Position numbers and translations under genes: made by a program. A stretch of 64,000 nt of DNA from Episyrphus balteatus (Eukaryota; Arthropoda; Insecta; Diptera; Syrphidae): positions 54,034,552 to 54,098,551 of the forward strand of contig NC_079137.1 in assembly GCF_945859705.1 (NCBI RefSeq). Direction: 5' to 3'. Shown piece by piece: positions 32,811-45,476 of the stretch; position 1 is the first letter of the stretch, and each line of letters opens with the position of its first letter. The notes beneath the pieces were generated by a model that made no database searches, was not told where the DNA came from, and saw only the letters and a program-made list of their open reading frames with translations.

Positions 32811-33520
32811 CGACTGGGGGTCGCACGTACTTGCTCTGGTAGGCCACTTTTGAAGAAATAATTAATTTACTCATGAAAACGTAATTTCAAAATTTTTCAC
32901 AAACCCGTTTTAAAAATATTTGATTTTTCAAAAAAAAATCTTGAAATATTTTTTAAAAATCCAAAAATGTATTTTTTGAAAATTTTCTAAAATTTTAATA
33001 TTACCTTTACTTAAACGCTGTTGTGTAAAAATTTTGGTTTAAATCGGGTTAGTTTTGTACGAGATATTTAGAAACAAAAAAAAAAACGTTCTATGGCGGG
33101 TACCGTTAATAACAGTACAAAAAATATTTTTTTTTATTTCGAAAGTTTGCTCTTATATGTAATAGATACTATACACAAAAATTTTAAATAAAATCACCAT
33201 TTTCGAAAAAAATTAGCTTTTCTATTTCCGTTATATGACAGGTACCGTTAGTTTTGGTCCTAAAAAAAAAATGTCAATTTCCCCTCTAGAGAATCGCCCA
33301 AGACTGTTAACTACCAAGTTTGAAGAGAATTTCTCTAGTAGTTTAGGCTCTAGCTCGAGGTGCATACAGACGGACAGACAGACAGAATTGCCGGACCCAC
33401 TTTTTTGGCATTCTCCATTATCCTAATGTCATGTAAAATTGTTATCTCGAGTTCAATTTTTTTTTTCGAATCCTAAACTTGCCCTATAATACCTATATCT
33501 ATATCGCAAGTAAAAAATTG
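32811..33520 (+). repeat. Family 2 repeat, copy 2
   Basis: Begins near ACGACTGGGGGTCGCACG and ends TATATCGCAAGTAAAA. Contains GTACCGTTAAT twice, a GACGGACAGACAGACAG run and CCCACTTTTTTGGCATTCT. A 5' fragment of the same family (GACTGGGTCGCACG) lies at about 56269, and internal fragments at 41095-41365 and 57400-57560. Confidence 0.7.
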
Positions 33521-33751
33521 GAAGAAAATTTGAAATACAAATATTTTTTTTTTCATGTGCATTTTTTTCTATGCAAATGAAGTTATACATTTGTACCCAT
33601 GAAGTTTTAATCTAAAACAAAAATGCAATTTTTATGTTATCAGATTAGAGAAGACGGGAGTTTCATTTATAATTTGGAACTTTAGTTTTAGTTGAACATT
33701 TATAATTTTATTTTGAGAATTGTTTTTATATAAATTACTAGCTGACCCGGG

Positions 33752-34300
33752 CGGCGCACTTCGTTCCGCCATTTCCTGTATTTATTTCTAATTTTCAAAT
33801 GATAAAGAGGATCAAAACTCGAAAAGTTCATAAAATGAGTTTAAAAATATTCACTTTTAAACTTTTAGCAAAAGTGGCCTATGCCGAATACTCATTCATG
33901 CGCATGATTAAAACCTATATTTCCTATAAGTTTGAGATTTTTTGCAGACTTTTAAAAATTCCAAAAAAATAAAAGACTACTCAAAAATGTCCCTAAAAAT
34001 TTGTTGTTTTTCAAAAATTTGTATTTCAAAATACAGGGCCTATGAAAAAAATCCGTATTAGACCCCTAATTTTTTTTTTTAATATCTTTTGTCTTTTGTC
34101 GAAGATCTATAACTGCAAAAAAAACCTTCATAACTTGCTTTTGAAATTTTTTTGAATTTTTCAATTCTTTTTTAACTATACAATAAATTTGTGTATCATT
34201 TAAAAAAAAATTCAATTCTTTACGACTTACCGTTTCGAAAATAGCCTCTTTTTTTAATGTCGTATTACCCCTATTTACCCTATCTTAAATTTTTTTTGCC
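33752..34300 (+). mobile_element. Repeat starting CTAGCTGACCCGG, body related to the 'GACGT' retroposon
   Basis: The start CTAGCTGACCCGGGCGGCGC leads to TTCGTTCCGCC. From about 33905 the sequence (TCCTATAAGTTTGAGATTTT ... ATCCGTATTAGACCCC) matches 21719-21850 and 48110-48500. It diverges before the poly(A) end. It links the two motif families and may show an alternative 5' end. Confidence 0.55.
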
Positions 34301-36151
34301 TTAAACCTTCTCCTCTTATGCCTCTTTGATTAAAAAAAAAAATTAAGAAAATAAGTCAGCCGGTGTGGCCGGTTAGCGAACGTACACAAAACCAAACTTC
34401 ATTATATGTATATAATAGATATAATAAACAAGTACTTTTTTTTGTTTTCTATATAGTAAAGGCATGGTTTGTAATAAAAGAATTCAAATTTCATACTTTT
34501 TTCAAGCCATAATTCAATGAATTGTCCTGAAAATGAAAAAACCATAACCATACAAATTTGTAATTTTAAATGTAACTTGTGGCCTTCAATTTTACTCTTT
34601 CCATTATGTCTTCCTAACTTTCTTGAAGACCTGCTGTAACAATTAAAAATTTGTAATCATTTAATTCCTACCTCAATAACGTGTGCCATCAAAAAAAGCA
34701 CTTAAGAAATTTTTAAGTTATCGACAATTTATTTGTAAAAAAAAGAGAAAAGGGGAACTATAAACCATTCGTATCGGTGGTATGGATATAATGAATATCA
34801 AAAGTATAAGCCCTATATAATATAGCAAATACTTGTCTCTTCTTATCCTCAAAGAATATACAAATCAAAGAAAAGAAGATTTGTAATTATTGTTATTCGG
34901 GATAAAAAGCGACTTGTTTCAGTTGGTTTGTGTCTTGTGTGTGTGGGAAATACTCTTTAATCTGTTGGAGAAGTGAGGTTGAGTTGAGTATAAGCTAAAC
35001 CGAGCGAGAATTGCTGCTCCTGCTTCTGCTGCTTGTTCTGTGTGCTGCTTCAGAAGCATTCTTCCAGTATTTGTGACTTAGAGTGGAGACGAAGAGATAG
35101 ATGTAGTCGATAAGTCAAATGTGACAACTTAAGAAGATTAAAAATTTTACGTTTTATTATACAAGTTTGGTAGAAGAGTGAGACAAGGAAAGATACAGTG
35201 AAGGTATTAATGTTGAGTTGCATTTGCTATGGCATTACCTTTTAAAGTCCGTAACAGATATTTTGTTTAACAAAAAAAAAAAAAGCAGATGTTGGGTGTT
35301 TATTTGTTTGTTTTTCTTGGCGTTTTGTCCTTTTCAACCTTATAAATTGGCTAAGAAATGCATTGCTTTCGCTTACTTCTTTAAGGTACTTTTTTGTATG
35401 TTGTAGAATGTAGAAGGTGTTAGCAGCAGGTACATTATCAATGCTATTAATTAAAGTTGAAGAAGGTCCACGAAGATCCTTAATGCATTTAATCCTTTGA
35501 CAGAGACTTTTAATTAAAGATAATTCTTAAAGTTTGGAGTTCCACGATATGAAGGTTTATGCTGATGCTAAAAGCTGTAAAAGTGACCTTTGCAGTTTCA
35601 AAAGGGATTATATCCGAAACTCACTTGAATTTCTTCCTAAACGTTTATCCACACCTTAGCCAACAAGAAAGTATTGATAATATTTTATCTTAAAAAACAA
35701 ACAAAACAGTGCGCCATCCACTTGAAATTGTTTGCATTTAGAAAAGAACAAACCACCAACAATAATTGAACATCAACTCGTCACTTTATATCTTTTATTT
35801 AAATTCAAAAAAATGAAACATGAAACTGTGTTTATAATATGACACATTTTTTGTTTCCTTCCTTCACTTCAATATTTATAAGCAAGCACTTAAAAAATAG
35901 TTTTTCATTTTCAACTGATAGCAATCCATTTATCAACAGGCACAGAGAAAAAGAGAGAAAAAAAATTATACCCAAAAGAAACATAATACCAATATTTAAC
36001 CAATTTTTATTTTTATTTTTTGTTTTCGAACGCCGAGGGAAACCCTTTTAAAATCTCAAATTTCTATATCAAAACATAAACAATATAACAAGTGACTCGT
36101 CGTCGTTTACTCTACACTCCCAAACCCTAATTGTTCTTGAATTTATCCACA
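34301..36151. other. AT-rich intergenic, CTGCTG-rich island at 34.9-35.1 kb
   Basis: About 34910-35110 is GC-richer, with TTTCAGTTGG, GTGTGTGTG and CTGCTTCTGCTGCTTG stretches. It could be a promoter or untranslated exon, but no core-promoter arrangement is convincing. No coding frame. Confidence 0.3.
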
Positions 36152-36937
36152 ATCCAATTAGTCCAATAAATGAAGCTAAAAAAAAGGGGGTTACCCTACA
36201 AAAGGTCCGGTAGTTCTAAATTTTTGATATGTTGTTAGGTATGGTTAGTAGATAGAAAAACCAAATTTCCACAACCACGCCCCCTCCGCCCCCTTCAGCA
36301 TCACCGAAAAACCATAGAAATCTGGCACTTTTTTCACTTTTATGCCCATAACTTTCTTCTGGTGCATTTTATTGAAAAAAAGTTGTTGGTAGACTTGTAG
36401 AAAACATAATTTCCTACAAAAATGATCTTGGTAGTATTTTTATACAACCAAAAACAACGAAGTTATGAGGCTTCCAAAAACATGTAAAATTTCGGATTTT
36501 GCAATATTTTCAGTTTCTTGTCACTTAACAGTGCTATAACTCTTTAACAATTGACTTTTACGCAAAAGTCTTCATAATCAATCTTATAGACAATTTAATT
36601 ACCTAAAATAAAATGTAAACCACTTTGATTTTGTGAATCAAATAACCGAGTTAGGGCTAAAATAGTAAAAAAGTATTTTTGATAGTTTTCGAAAATTTTT
36701 TAACTATCCATTAAATGAAGGATTTCTATCCCACAAAAAGTCGGGTGGTTCTTATTCTATATTTAATCAGGGTTTAATGGTAGATTGAAAAAAAAATTCA
36801 TAGCCACGCCCCCTCCGCCCCCTTAACCATACTCCAAAAACCAATTCTGCATTTTTTCAGTTTTATGAAGTTTCATACATGAGTTGATGAGTTGACAAGT
36901 ACGATCGAAGGAGGTTCAGCCTTATTGCTACATACAA

Positions 36938-37259
36938 TAGGGTGCTCCTTAGGAACAAAAAATTGGGGACGCCCCCTAGAATGGTTCCAAATCAGGAAAA
37001 ATAAGTCCTAATTTTTTCAAATTTGTATTTCTAACCCTTCCTGACCATATTTAATTAAGAAGTTCATATCAAAAATCCGCCATTTACCCAACACTGGACA
37101 CAGAATATCGCCCCTGCTATTGTAACTTCTTATCAAAATAGGGTCAGGAAGGGTCAGAGATAAAAATTTGAAAAAAATAGGGTTTTTTTCTCGATATGGA
37201 ACCAATCTAGGGGGCGTCGCACTCAATTTTCGAAAAAGAGTAAAATAAGGACCACCCTA
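36938..37259. mobile_element. 322-bp hAT-like MITE, TAGGGTG termini
   Basis: The left end TAGGGTGCTCCTTA and the right end (complemented) TAGGGTGGTCCTTA are followed in both arms by GACGCCCCCTAGA and GGTTCC blocks. The 8-bp flanks ACATACAA and ATATACAA differ at one base. The TAGGGTG start is shared with the MITE at 11385-12133, but the interiors differ. Nested in the 3.6-kb element just inside its left arm. Confidence 0.8.
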
Positions 37260-37533
37260 ATATACAACTATCAATCGATAGTTGATACAAGTTTAATTTT
37301 AATATCTTATTACTTAATTAAAAAAAGTTTTGAAAGCAGATAATGGTCCTAGTCGTTATACAGAAATCTAATTACAAAATTCCAGTTGACCAGTTTTATT
37401 ATAATTTGGTTTAAAAATCCCAAATTTCAGTATTTATCAAAAATCGATTGACAGTTGTAAATCACAATACGGGTGATTATAAAATTGATAACAGCACAGT
37501 CAAATCCTGTTTTCCTAAGAAGTATGGAGAAGG

Positions 37534-38640
37534 TTGAGAGTATTCAAAGCAGCACAGTTTTGGAAGTCATTCGGTCTAATACAGATGAGAACCCATCCTC
37601 TATTTTTTGCAACTGTAATACTGAAGAATAAGAGTGGCCCTTTGGATAAATGGAAAAGGAAATGTTTGGCCTTATCCCATGCTGTTATAGCTGCTGCTCG
37701 TCCCCGATCCTTCCTTTCCCCCCTTCCTAAGCTTCTCATTGATATGATTAAATCCCTTGGCTTTTCATCAAGTCACCACGAGGCGCAGCTACTTGAAGTT
37801 TCTACTATCATGCAACCACAACCACCCCTGATTCAACTCGAACGTACGGATGCTTTCTTCCAGTTGCGCCAGAATTAGTATCTAAAGCAGGTACCATAGA
37901 GCTTCAAAGATTTTTGAGGAAGACATCGACTTATTATACCTAGGGCCGATAACATGTACCTTCGAAAACCTGGGAGGATCAATTTATCTGATGAATTCTC
38001 ATTTTTCACATTCAATTCTATGGAGAACGTCTTACTCATTCATGCCATAAGTGAATGTGACACCACCTCAAACATCTTTGTTTTCGGAAAAAAACAAATT
38101 TTGCAAAATGTTTCAAAAACCCCTCTGCACTTGAAGCTGCAGAGAAGTTAAGGACCCAAATGCCAGAGTGCAGAAAGTATCGGAGGCGGAAGAACATATC
38201 TTGTTTATATTATATGGAGAGGACAGTGGTCAATCTCTAAGCTCTCTACGATATTTCAAATTTATGAGTAGTTCAACAAAACTTAATTTGTGCAAACTAC
38301 CGCCTACAACAGATGCAGCACACTCTCATTTCTTTCGGACTTATCACCAGATCATGGCGTGGATGGGTATTGAGAAAAATCTTCTGGAATGGGGCTGGAC
38401 GAGAGGATGCCACGTATTGCAATCCATTAAAACTGTGCAAGATCCTGCTCCCCAAAAATTGATGAAAGCTGTGTCATGCAAATACCTATGTGCCTAGATG
38501 CATGGGAGCTGGCAGATGCAGGAAAGAGGGACTTAAATGTTCACATTCTGTAAGTTTTGCTGTGGACAATCCTGCCAAAATCGTCCACATGAATTTTTTA
38601 TGAAGACGACGACGAAGAAGATCAGATATCATCGATCAAT
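37534..38640 (+). pseudogene. Transposon-borne XPG/PIN-like protein with Cys-rich tail, broken
   Basis: Several frames must be joined to see the family. A 114-residue piece (37534-37878) is followed in a shifted frame by EEDIDLLYL (about 37914-37940). Next come NMYLRKPGR and LLIHAISECDTTSNIFVFGKK (37954-38151), then ILFILYGEDS, LPPTTDAAHSHFFRTYHQIMAWMG and WGW (38168-38497). The tail is CRKEGLKCS and, after another shift, CCGQSCQN (to about 38620). EED.D plus GCD-like (here ECD) acidic motifs resemble the XPG/FEN1 nuclease fold, and the C.C..C tail resembles a Tesmin/CXC motif. At least three frameshifts or stops make it inactive. I know this protein type from many invertebrate repeat-borne ORFs; its role in transposition is inference. 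Confidence 0.6.
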
Positions 38641-39776
38641 TTGAAGAAAAATTCAACGAAGCCAAATTTTCTCATAATTCACCATCTTCAACTCCACCTA
38701 TTACTCCTATATTTCCCCACCTGCTACCCCTGCCCCTCATACCCCAATTCTTTTACCTTCGTCCACTCATAGCCCACCGCTTTATAAGCACATGAGATAT
38801 TAAACTAGGTTCTTATCAAAAGATAAAAGTTGTATTCATGAAAATGAATTCCCTACAAAAGAATTTTTGGCTAAAAATTAAAATTAGGAAATTATAGCCC
38901 TGTAAACAGGTAAGAAACTGAAAAAAAAGAAACTAAAAATAAATAAAATCGGAAATTGTTACTTTTTTGAAAAATTCTTAGTTTGGTGGATATTGGATGT
39001 GCAAGTTGTAGAAAATTTTGTGTTCTACAATTTTGCACATTAATTTTTCACATTTAAATGACCAGAAGGAAGCTACGGGCATAAAACTGAAAAAATTCAG
39101 AATTGGTTTTTGGAGTATGGTTAAGGGGGCGGAGGGGGCGTGACTATGAATTTTTTTTTCAATCTACCATTAAACCCTGATTAAATATAGAATAAGAACC
39201 ACCCGACTTTTTGTGGGATAGAAATCCTTCATTTAATGGATAGTTAAAAAATTTTCGAAAACTATCAAAAATACTTTTTTACTATTTTAGCCCTAACTCG
39301 GTTATTTGATTCACAAAATCAAAGTGGTTTACATTTTATTTTAGGTAATTAAATTGTCTATAAGATTGATTATGAAGACTTTTGCGTAAAAGTCAATTGT
39401 TAAAGAGTTATAGCACTGTTAAGTGACAAGAAACTGAAAATATTGCAAAATCCGAAATTTTACATGTTTTTGGAAGCCTCATAACTTCGTTGTTTTTGGT
39501 TGTATAAAAATACTACCAAGATCATTTTTGTAGGAAATTATGTTTTCTACAAGTCTACCAACAACTTTTTTTCAATAAAATGCACCAGAAGAAAGTTATG
39601 GGCATAAAAGTGAAAAAAGTGCCAGATTTCTATGGTTTTTCGGTGATGCTGAAGGGGGCGTGGTTGTGGAAATTTGGTTTTTCTATCTACTAACCATACC
39701 TAACAACATATCAAAAATTTAGAACTACCGGACCTTTTGTAGGGTAAAACTCCTTTATTTACTGGACTAAATCCAA

Positions 39777-42700
39777 CTGAGCCGTAGCCGGTGTGTTGCA
39801 CTGGGAGACCTATTTACAGAATTTCTTTCACAACACCAAGACTCGAAAACTATCCTATAGAAAGTTAGGTAGAGAGGTACACCATATATATCTTTTGTCA
39901 ATGGAGGAATGAAGTATCGACACGTCTCGCCGTCGTCTTTTACGTTCATCCGTCGGGGGTCTCTCTGGGTTTTGAGCTCCGAGTCTAACTTTCGTGATCG
40001 CCCTTTATTCATTGAACCGTATGGAGAGAGGTATAAAGATGTCCTTTTTTGAAATTTGATACTGAAAATATTTTGGTACAGGCACCAGGAATAAACAGAA
40101 CAGAGTTAACAGGTATGAAACCCAACTAAAATTCGGTTTATTTTTTTTTTTTTAATTGTGTTTATTGTTTTATGTCGTGTTGACGGAAGACTGTTGAAGT
40201 GGTAAGGATTAAATTCGCCTGTTGTGATTTTTAGCGCAAAGTCTTGTGAACTGAGGAGGTCTCAGGTTGTTGTTGTTGTTTTTTTTTTTGTTTTTTTTTT
40301 TTTTAAGGGTGTAGCGGCAATTTTTTTTTTGTTGCTCGTCTGAAGAAGACTTATGATTAAGCAATAAGATTGGCGATAAGTCGATATTTCTGGGATGTTC
40401 GATGATGCAAAATAATTTTAGGTAACATTTTGGTTACCTTACAGACTCGTACCTACCTGAGTTTTAGTCTTGTTCAATAAATCATAATTTTTTTTTTGTA
40501 CAATTTTGTCTGAGATGACCTCATGAGACGAAGGTATAATAGATAGATAGTGATGGACTGTGAAAATTTATTTCCGGAAGCTGAAGTGGCGCTATTGAAG
40601 TTACGTATTTAAGAAGATGGAAGCAGCGTGTAATTTTCTTTTCTAAATCAACTGATTAGGAACATTCATTAGTAATATAATGGAAATACGGTTAACATTC
40701 TACTCTTGAACCTGAAAAGTGTGCATATCAAACTAACAATATATCATTTTGGTAAAGGACAATGTCGATGTCGCCCATTGGATTAAGATAGTATAGCTAA
40801 TTAGGGTTGATCTGATGCAAGTTCAGTCACCGTGAATTATAGATATAGCTAATTGTAATCCATAAATGTTCCTTCGAACAAGAAAGAAATTTTAGAAATG
40901 TGTTATCACTGGAGAAGGATTTAATTGAAAAAAAAAAACATTTTCAATGTGTTTTTGTTTTGGGTTCCATGATATTTCATTAGTTTTTTTTTTTTTGAAA
41001 AATCTTTAAAATTTTGTTTTCTAAAAATGCTAAAAATGTTTTGTATACTAGCATAAAGGCCCAATTTATTTATTTATAACAAGAAATTTTTAGAAAAAAA
41101 AACTTTCTAATATTTTTCGAAAAAAAGTTGGTAAATAACTCGTAAAAATAAAATTTCGAAATATTGTACTAAGTCGTTTTCAAAAAATTGATTTTTCAAA
41201 CAAAAATTTTGAAATATTTTTTAAAAATCCAAAAATATGATTTTTAAAAATGTTCTCAAATTTTAATAATAAGATTACTTAAACGCTTTTACACAACATT
41301 TTTCCTTGAAATCGTGTTTGTCATATACGAGATATTCAAAAATCAAAAAACGGTTCTATGGCATAAATAAAAGCAATTATCTTCTTCTTCTTCTGATTTT
41401 TTTATTCAAAATTCAGCTAAGATAAGTTAGCGGACGGAAATAAAAAAAGTATTATTTTTGTATGTTAAAAACTGCTTATTTGCAATGCAAAAATTAATTT
41501 TTTAAGTAATTTTTGCCGGATTGCTCAAGCCAATGCAAAAATTTTACCAAAAAATTTCCTTTGACAAATTTTTTGCAAATAATTGAAACTTTTCATTACA
41601 ATATTTTGGATAAAAAAAACTCCAATTTAGAAAAAAGATTTTCCAGCTGGTTTATAATTATTAAAAAGGAGATTTTTTGCATTGACCAATTTTAATTATC
41701 TATGAAATCTAACAAAAGTTATCAAATTTTAGAAATTGTATTGCAACATAGTAAAATGCCTTAAAAGTGTGTTTTATATTGGTTTAATGACTTTTTACAT
41801 CTATAAATTCAATAGCAGCTCAATTCAAAATTCAAAGCCCCATCTATTTATAGTGTTTGTGAACTCAAATGGTCAATACCAAAATTAGAAATAAACATTA
41901 AAATAATATTTAATAGTCGAGACTGAATTTTTACCCATCATTAAGGTCACATAATATCAAATGTTAGATTTTAATTTCGTCACTTTTAAGATCTAACTTC
42001 CACTTAAAATTAACAACAACAACAACAAAAAACTAAGACATCCCAATTAGAAAATAATTATCAAGCTTATCTAAATTTTCTCTTCTATACCTTTTCGGGT
42101 TGAAAGCTTTTGTCATCTTTTTCGTCATTTGTCTATCTTATTTTTAACTGTTAAAAAAAACAGAATTTCTTCCCAGATACATGAATAGATAGAAGATAGT
42201 CTCTCTTTTCTCTTCTAACAGGAATGGTTGCCCAACGGCAGATGTAATTTGTCTTTAAGAAGTAAAGCGGTAGTTTTTCTATCTTTTCAAATGGACCTTA
42301 ATTGCTTGTCTTCAGCTTTCATTTCATTTTGTGTGTTTTTTTTTAATGGTTCTCTTCTTTCGTGAGATTTTCTTTATAATTCTGTTTCTCCTCTTCCTCG
42401 CGCGTAATAGGTTTCTTTGCTTCATTGTAATAAAAAGTGTATAAAGCACTTATATACATCACACTTTATGATATTTGTATTAAGTAAACTCATTGTTAAG
42501 GGCTTTATGAAGAATACAACAACAACAAAAATAATTTAAAAAAAATATAAAGGTGCTACTGGGACAGGGCTAATCACAGTTACATAAAGTCGAATGAATG
42601 TTTTGTGTTTTTGGCCTAAATGTGTTTCTGTTACGTTTTATGTGAGTGGGTCAGTTTTTAATTGGAAAAGTCGTGGTTTTTGTATTTCTCTGCGTCTCTG

Positions 42701-43269
42701 TCTACCCCCGACCTCGAAATTACTACTCTTGAAAATGTGCTTTGTTCATAAAACAGTCCAAGTTTCATAACATGAATTTTAAAAATGGATGGGTTTTTAA
42801 GAACTGGAGAGAGAAGAAAAGAACTTAATTTGAAAAAAAATAGTAATCTGGATTCTAACATTCCAAATAAAATACCATTTACTAAGTCGTCTCCTAACTA
42901 TCTGTTCAATGTGTCGTTAGACAATTACGTCACTTAAAATTTTTTCATAACATCTTTTAAACTGGGCCATTTATTGCTGTATTATAAACATGCAATCCTT
43001 AACATGAGAAACTATTAAACAATTTGAAAATTCATATTTAAGTTTTGAAAATAGAACATATTTGTCATCATTAAAAAAATGTTACACATACACCATGTTG
43101 ACCCTCTTCGTTCTTTCATATTTAATCGCTGACTTGGCAGTGAAATAATTTGAATTTTCTTTTTTTGAAGTGAAAACTTCTTTAGTATCGTAGTGATTTG
43201 AAACAAGATGAAACGAAAAAGCGACACGAAAAATCAATTGATCATAACTTTTTTGTTTTAATAGATAGC
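39777..43269. other. Mostly AT-rich; GC-richer island at 39.77-40.02 kb; family 2 fragment
   Basis: 39777-40020 has balanced composition and an 81-codon minus frame without known motifs. It may be unique host DNA. 41095-41365 is a fragment of family 2 (compare 32880-33100). 40270-40330 holds long T-runs. No gene recognised. Confidence 0.35.
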
Positions 43270-44000
43270 TGAATGAAATTTATACAGTAGATAGATAATA
43301 GAATAAACTATAATTGTACAAAATTTCAATTCATTTCATATTCAAAATTCTGAGATAAGGGTGAAAAGATGTTCTTTTTCTAAACACATTATATCTTTTG
43401 ATTTAGGGCACATAAAAATGTTATTTAACTTTAATACCCATGCTGATAATATGACCTTTCATTTAAAATACCACACAATCTCAAACTGAAAAATACTTCA
43501 AAACACCTATAGAGATTTGTTGCCGATGACCAGCCAGCAGTAGAGGAAGTAACGTAATCTCAGTTTGAAATTTCGACATGGTTGGCTTTAAAAAATTCTT
43601 ACTTTTTTTGTAGGCATGGTAGAAATATGATTGAAGCGTCATATAAAAGGTGAAATAATAATGATATAAAATTGATTATAGGTTGTCATTTAAAAAATGG
43701 ATTTAATGGCGTTAGAAGAGAAAAGAGATTGATTGTTTTGCTATTTTTTGTGAAAACTAATTGGGTTAAACATATTCTAGCTCTTTTTGTAGATGTTGTA
43801 TAGACATGGTCGATATAAATATTTTGAGCTGAAACAATAAGCTTTCAGATGGTGTAAAATTTATTGTAGGTTGTCATATAAAAAAAGTGATGGAATAAAA
43901 AAAAATTATGTTTTTTCGATTTTTTTTTTTTTGAAAGAACAATTATTTTTAAGGTTTCACTTCAACACATGATTTTTTCTTTTGAAGAATATGTCATATG
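43270..44000 (-). mobile_element. Partial 'GACGT' retroposon, copy D
   Basis: Minus orientation. Shares the GACATGGTTGGCTTTAAAAAA block, the TTGCCGATGACCAGCCA region and the GCTTTCAGATGGTGTAAAAT region with copies at 9740-10120, 20990-21260 and 47400-47790. The poly(A) end is missing. Confidence 0.65.
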
Positions 44001-44059
44001 TAGTTGTTAATTGAAAATTATAGGGTTCTAAAATCTTGGATTCTTTAATACACGCAGGG

Positions 44060-44830
44060 CCTTAACGTTTTTAGTACAAGTAAAAAAGCCATGAAACATG
44101 GCAAAATTTTGCTTTAGAAAAAATAATCAAGGATGAAAAAGTCTTTACCAAAAATTGGGTTTAAGGATGTTTTTTTTTTTTTCGCCAGATAGAGGGTATG
44201 AAGGTCGACAAAAAAGTGAAAAATTTGTTTGTGAAATATAATCATAAATATGACACATGTTTTTAGGTTATTTTTTGATGCTGAGTCTATTGAAATTAAA
44301 ATCAAAAACCAATCAAAATTTGATTGGTGATTTAACGAAAAGGTGTTTGTTTTTTGACAAACCCGTATATATGTGCCTATGATTATGAAAGTGGACTAAG
44401 TCACTTTTTGCATTGGTTGAAGAAAAACTTACATAATAATTTTCTTATAACGATTTAATTAATTTTTTTTATGAAATCACTAGAGGAGCAATAAAGAAGT
44501 CTATTTGCTGCAATTTCGCTTTCAAATAAACTTTACCTCTTAAATAATAATTATTTTTAGGCTAGATTTGATGCCATTTTTAGGAGTGACTTAGTCCACT
44601 TTCATAATTAAGGGCACATATCCGAAACCAATGTGAAAAACATGATACAGTGATGAAATTCGAAAAATTCTTAAAAATATTTTTGATGAAAGATTGTTAT
44701 TTTAAGGACTGAGATATGTGTGAGGAAGTTATCAAAACAGCTGACATACATTTTTTTTTTTAACAAGAGTCTACAAAAATGTCTTGAGTGAAAGGGTGTT
44801 TTTTTTAATAGAAAAGATAAAAATCCTAAA
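44060..44830 (-). repeat. Inverted, diverged counterpart of the 3.5-4.1 kb tandem repeat
   Basis: The complement reads through AAAACACCCTTTCACTCAAG and later a TACCTTGAAAAC-like block, in the same order as 3580-4060. This shows the 3-4 kb array is a dispersed family, not only a local satellite. Confidence 0.6.
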
Positions 44831-44841
44831 TAGAAAAAATT

Positions 44842-45476
44842 ACACTGGTTTAAAAGGATTTTGTTGCCGAAACAAAAATATACTTTTCTGAAGGTTTTCG
44901 GTTTGCTGAACTCGAATCCGAAGTCAGAAACAACTAATCAGCTCCCGTTTGAAAATGCAAAAAAACGTTCTTTTGAGTTCTTCGGACCTTATTCTTTTGT
45001 ATAAGGAAAATTGTTTGAGCATATTTAGTAACGGTTTCTATAAGAACTGTTTTCCATCTTTCGATACCTGTTTAAATCTTTGCAATATCTTTTGTATTGC
45101 CCGAGATATCTTAAAATGAAGTAAGTGGGTTTGGCTTCATATATCATAAAGGAGATAATGACGTTATACAATTTATAAAAGTACCAAACAACTGAGGATA
45201 TCTCGGGCAGTAAAAAAGATATAGGAAAGATTTAAACAGATTTAAAAAGGTGGAAAATAGTTCTTATAAAAACCGTTACTAAATATGATCAAACAATTTT
45301 GCTTATATAAAAGAATAAGGTCCGAAGTACTGCATTTTCTAACGGTTATATTTTAAAAACGGGAGCTGATTAATTTTTTTTTTATTCGGATTCGAGTTCA
45401 GCACACCGAAAACCTTCAGAAAAGTATATTTTTTGTTCGGCAACAAAAAAAAAGTTTAATTTTGTTAACTAGTGTT
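44842..45476. mobile_element. Palindromic foldback element, about 635 bp
   Basis: Arms 44861-45130 and about 45190-45447 are inverted copies. TTGTTGCCGAA leads into AAATATACTTTTCTGAAGG on one side and its complement on the other; TAGTAACGG and GATATCTCGGGC blocks are also paired. The outermost ACACTGGTTTAA and (complemented) ACACTAGTTAAC may be the true ends. No ORF, no clear TSD. Confidence 0.75.

Larger units (their letters stand above)
36158..39770. mobile_element. 3.6-kb transposon with about 700-bp inverted arms and a broken ORF core
   Basis: Left arm 36158-36876 and right arm 39078-39770 are near-identical inverted copies. The ends are TTAGTCCAATAAATGAAG (left) and TTAGTCCAGTAAATAAAGGA (right, complemented). 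ATCCAA directly outside both ends (36152-36157, 39771-39776) looks like a 6-bp TSD. Each arm contains a second, diverged copy of the terminal module about 550 bp further in, with TCCATTAAATGAAGG and a repeated CCACGCCCCCTCCGCCCCC block. The core holds a MITE (36938-37259) and a gene remnant (37534-38640). The superfamily is not clear to me. Confidence 0.85.

Noticed and set aside
34360..34390. tRNA-like A-box text (GTGGCCGGTTAGCG) suggesting a SINE head
   Set aside because: No B box or tRNA fold follows; too short to support.
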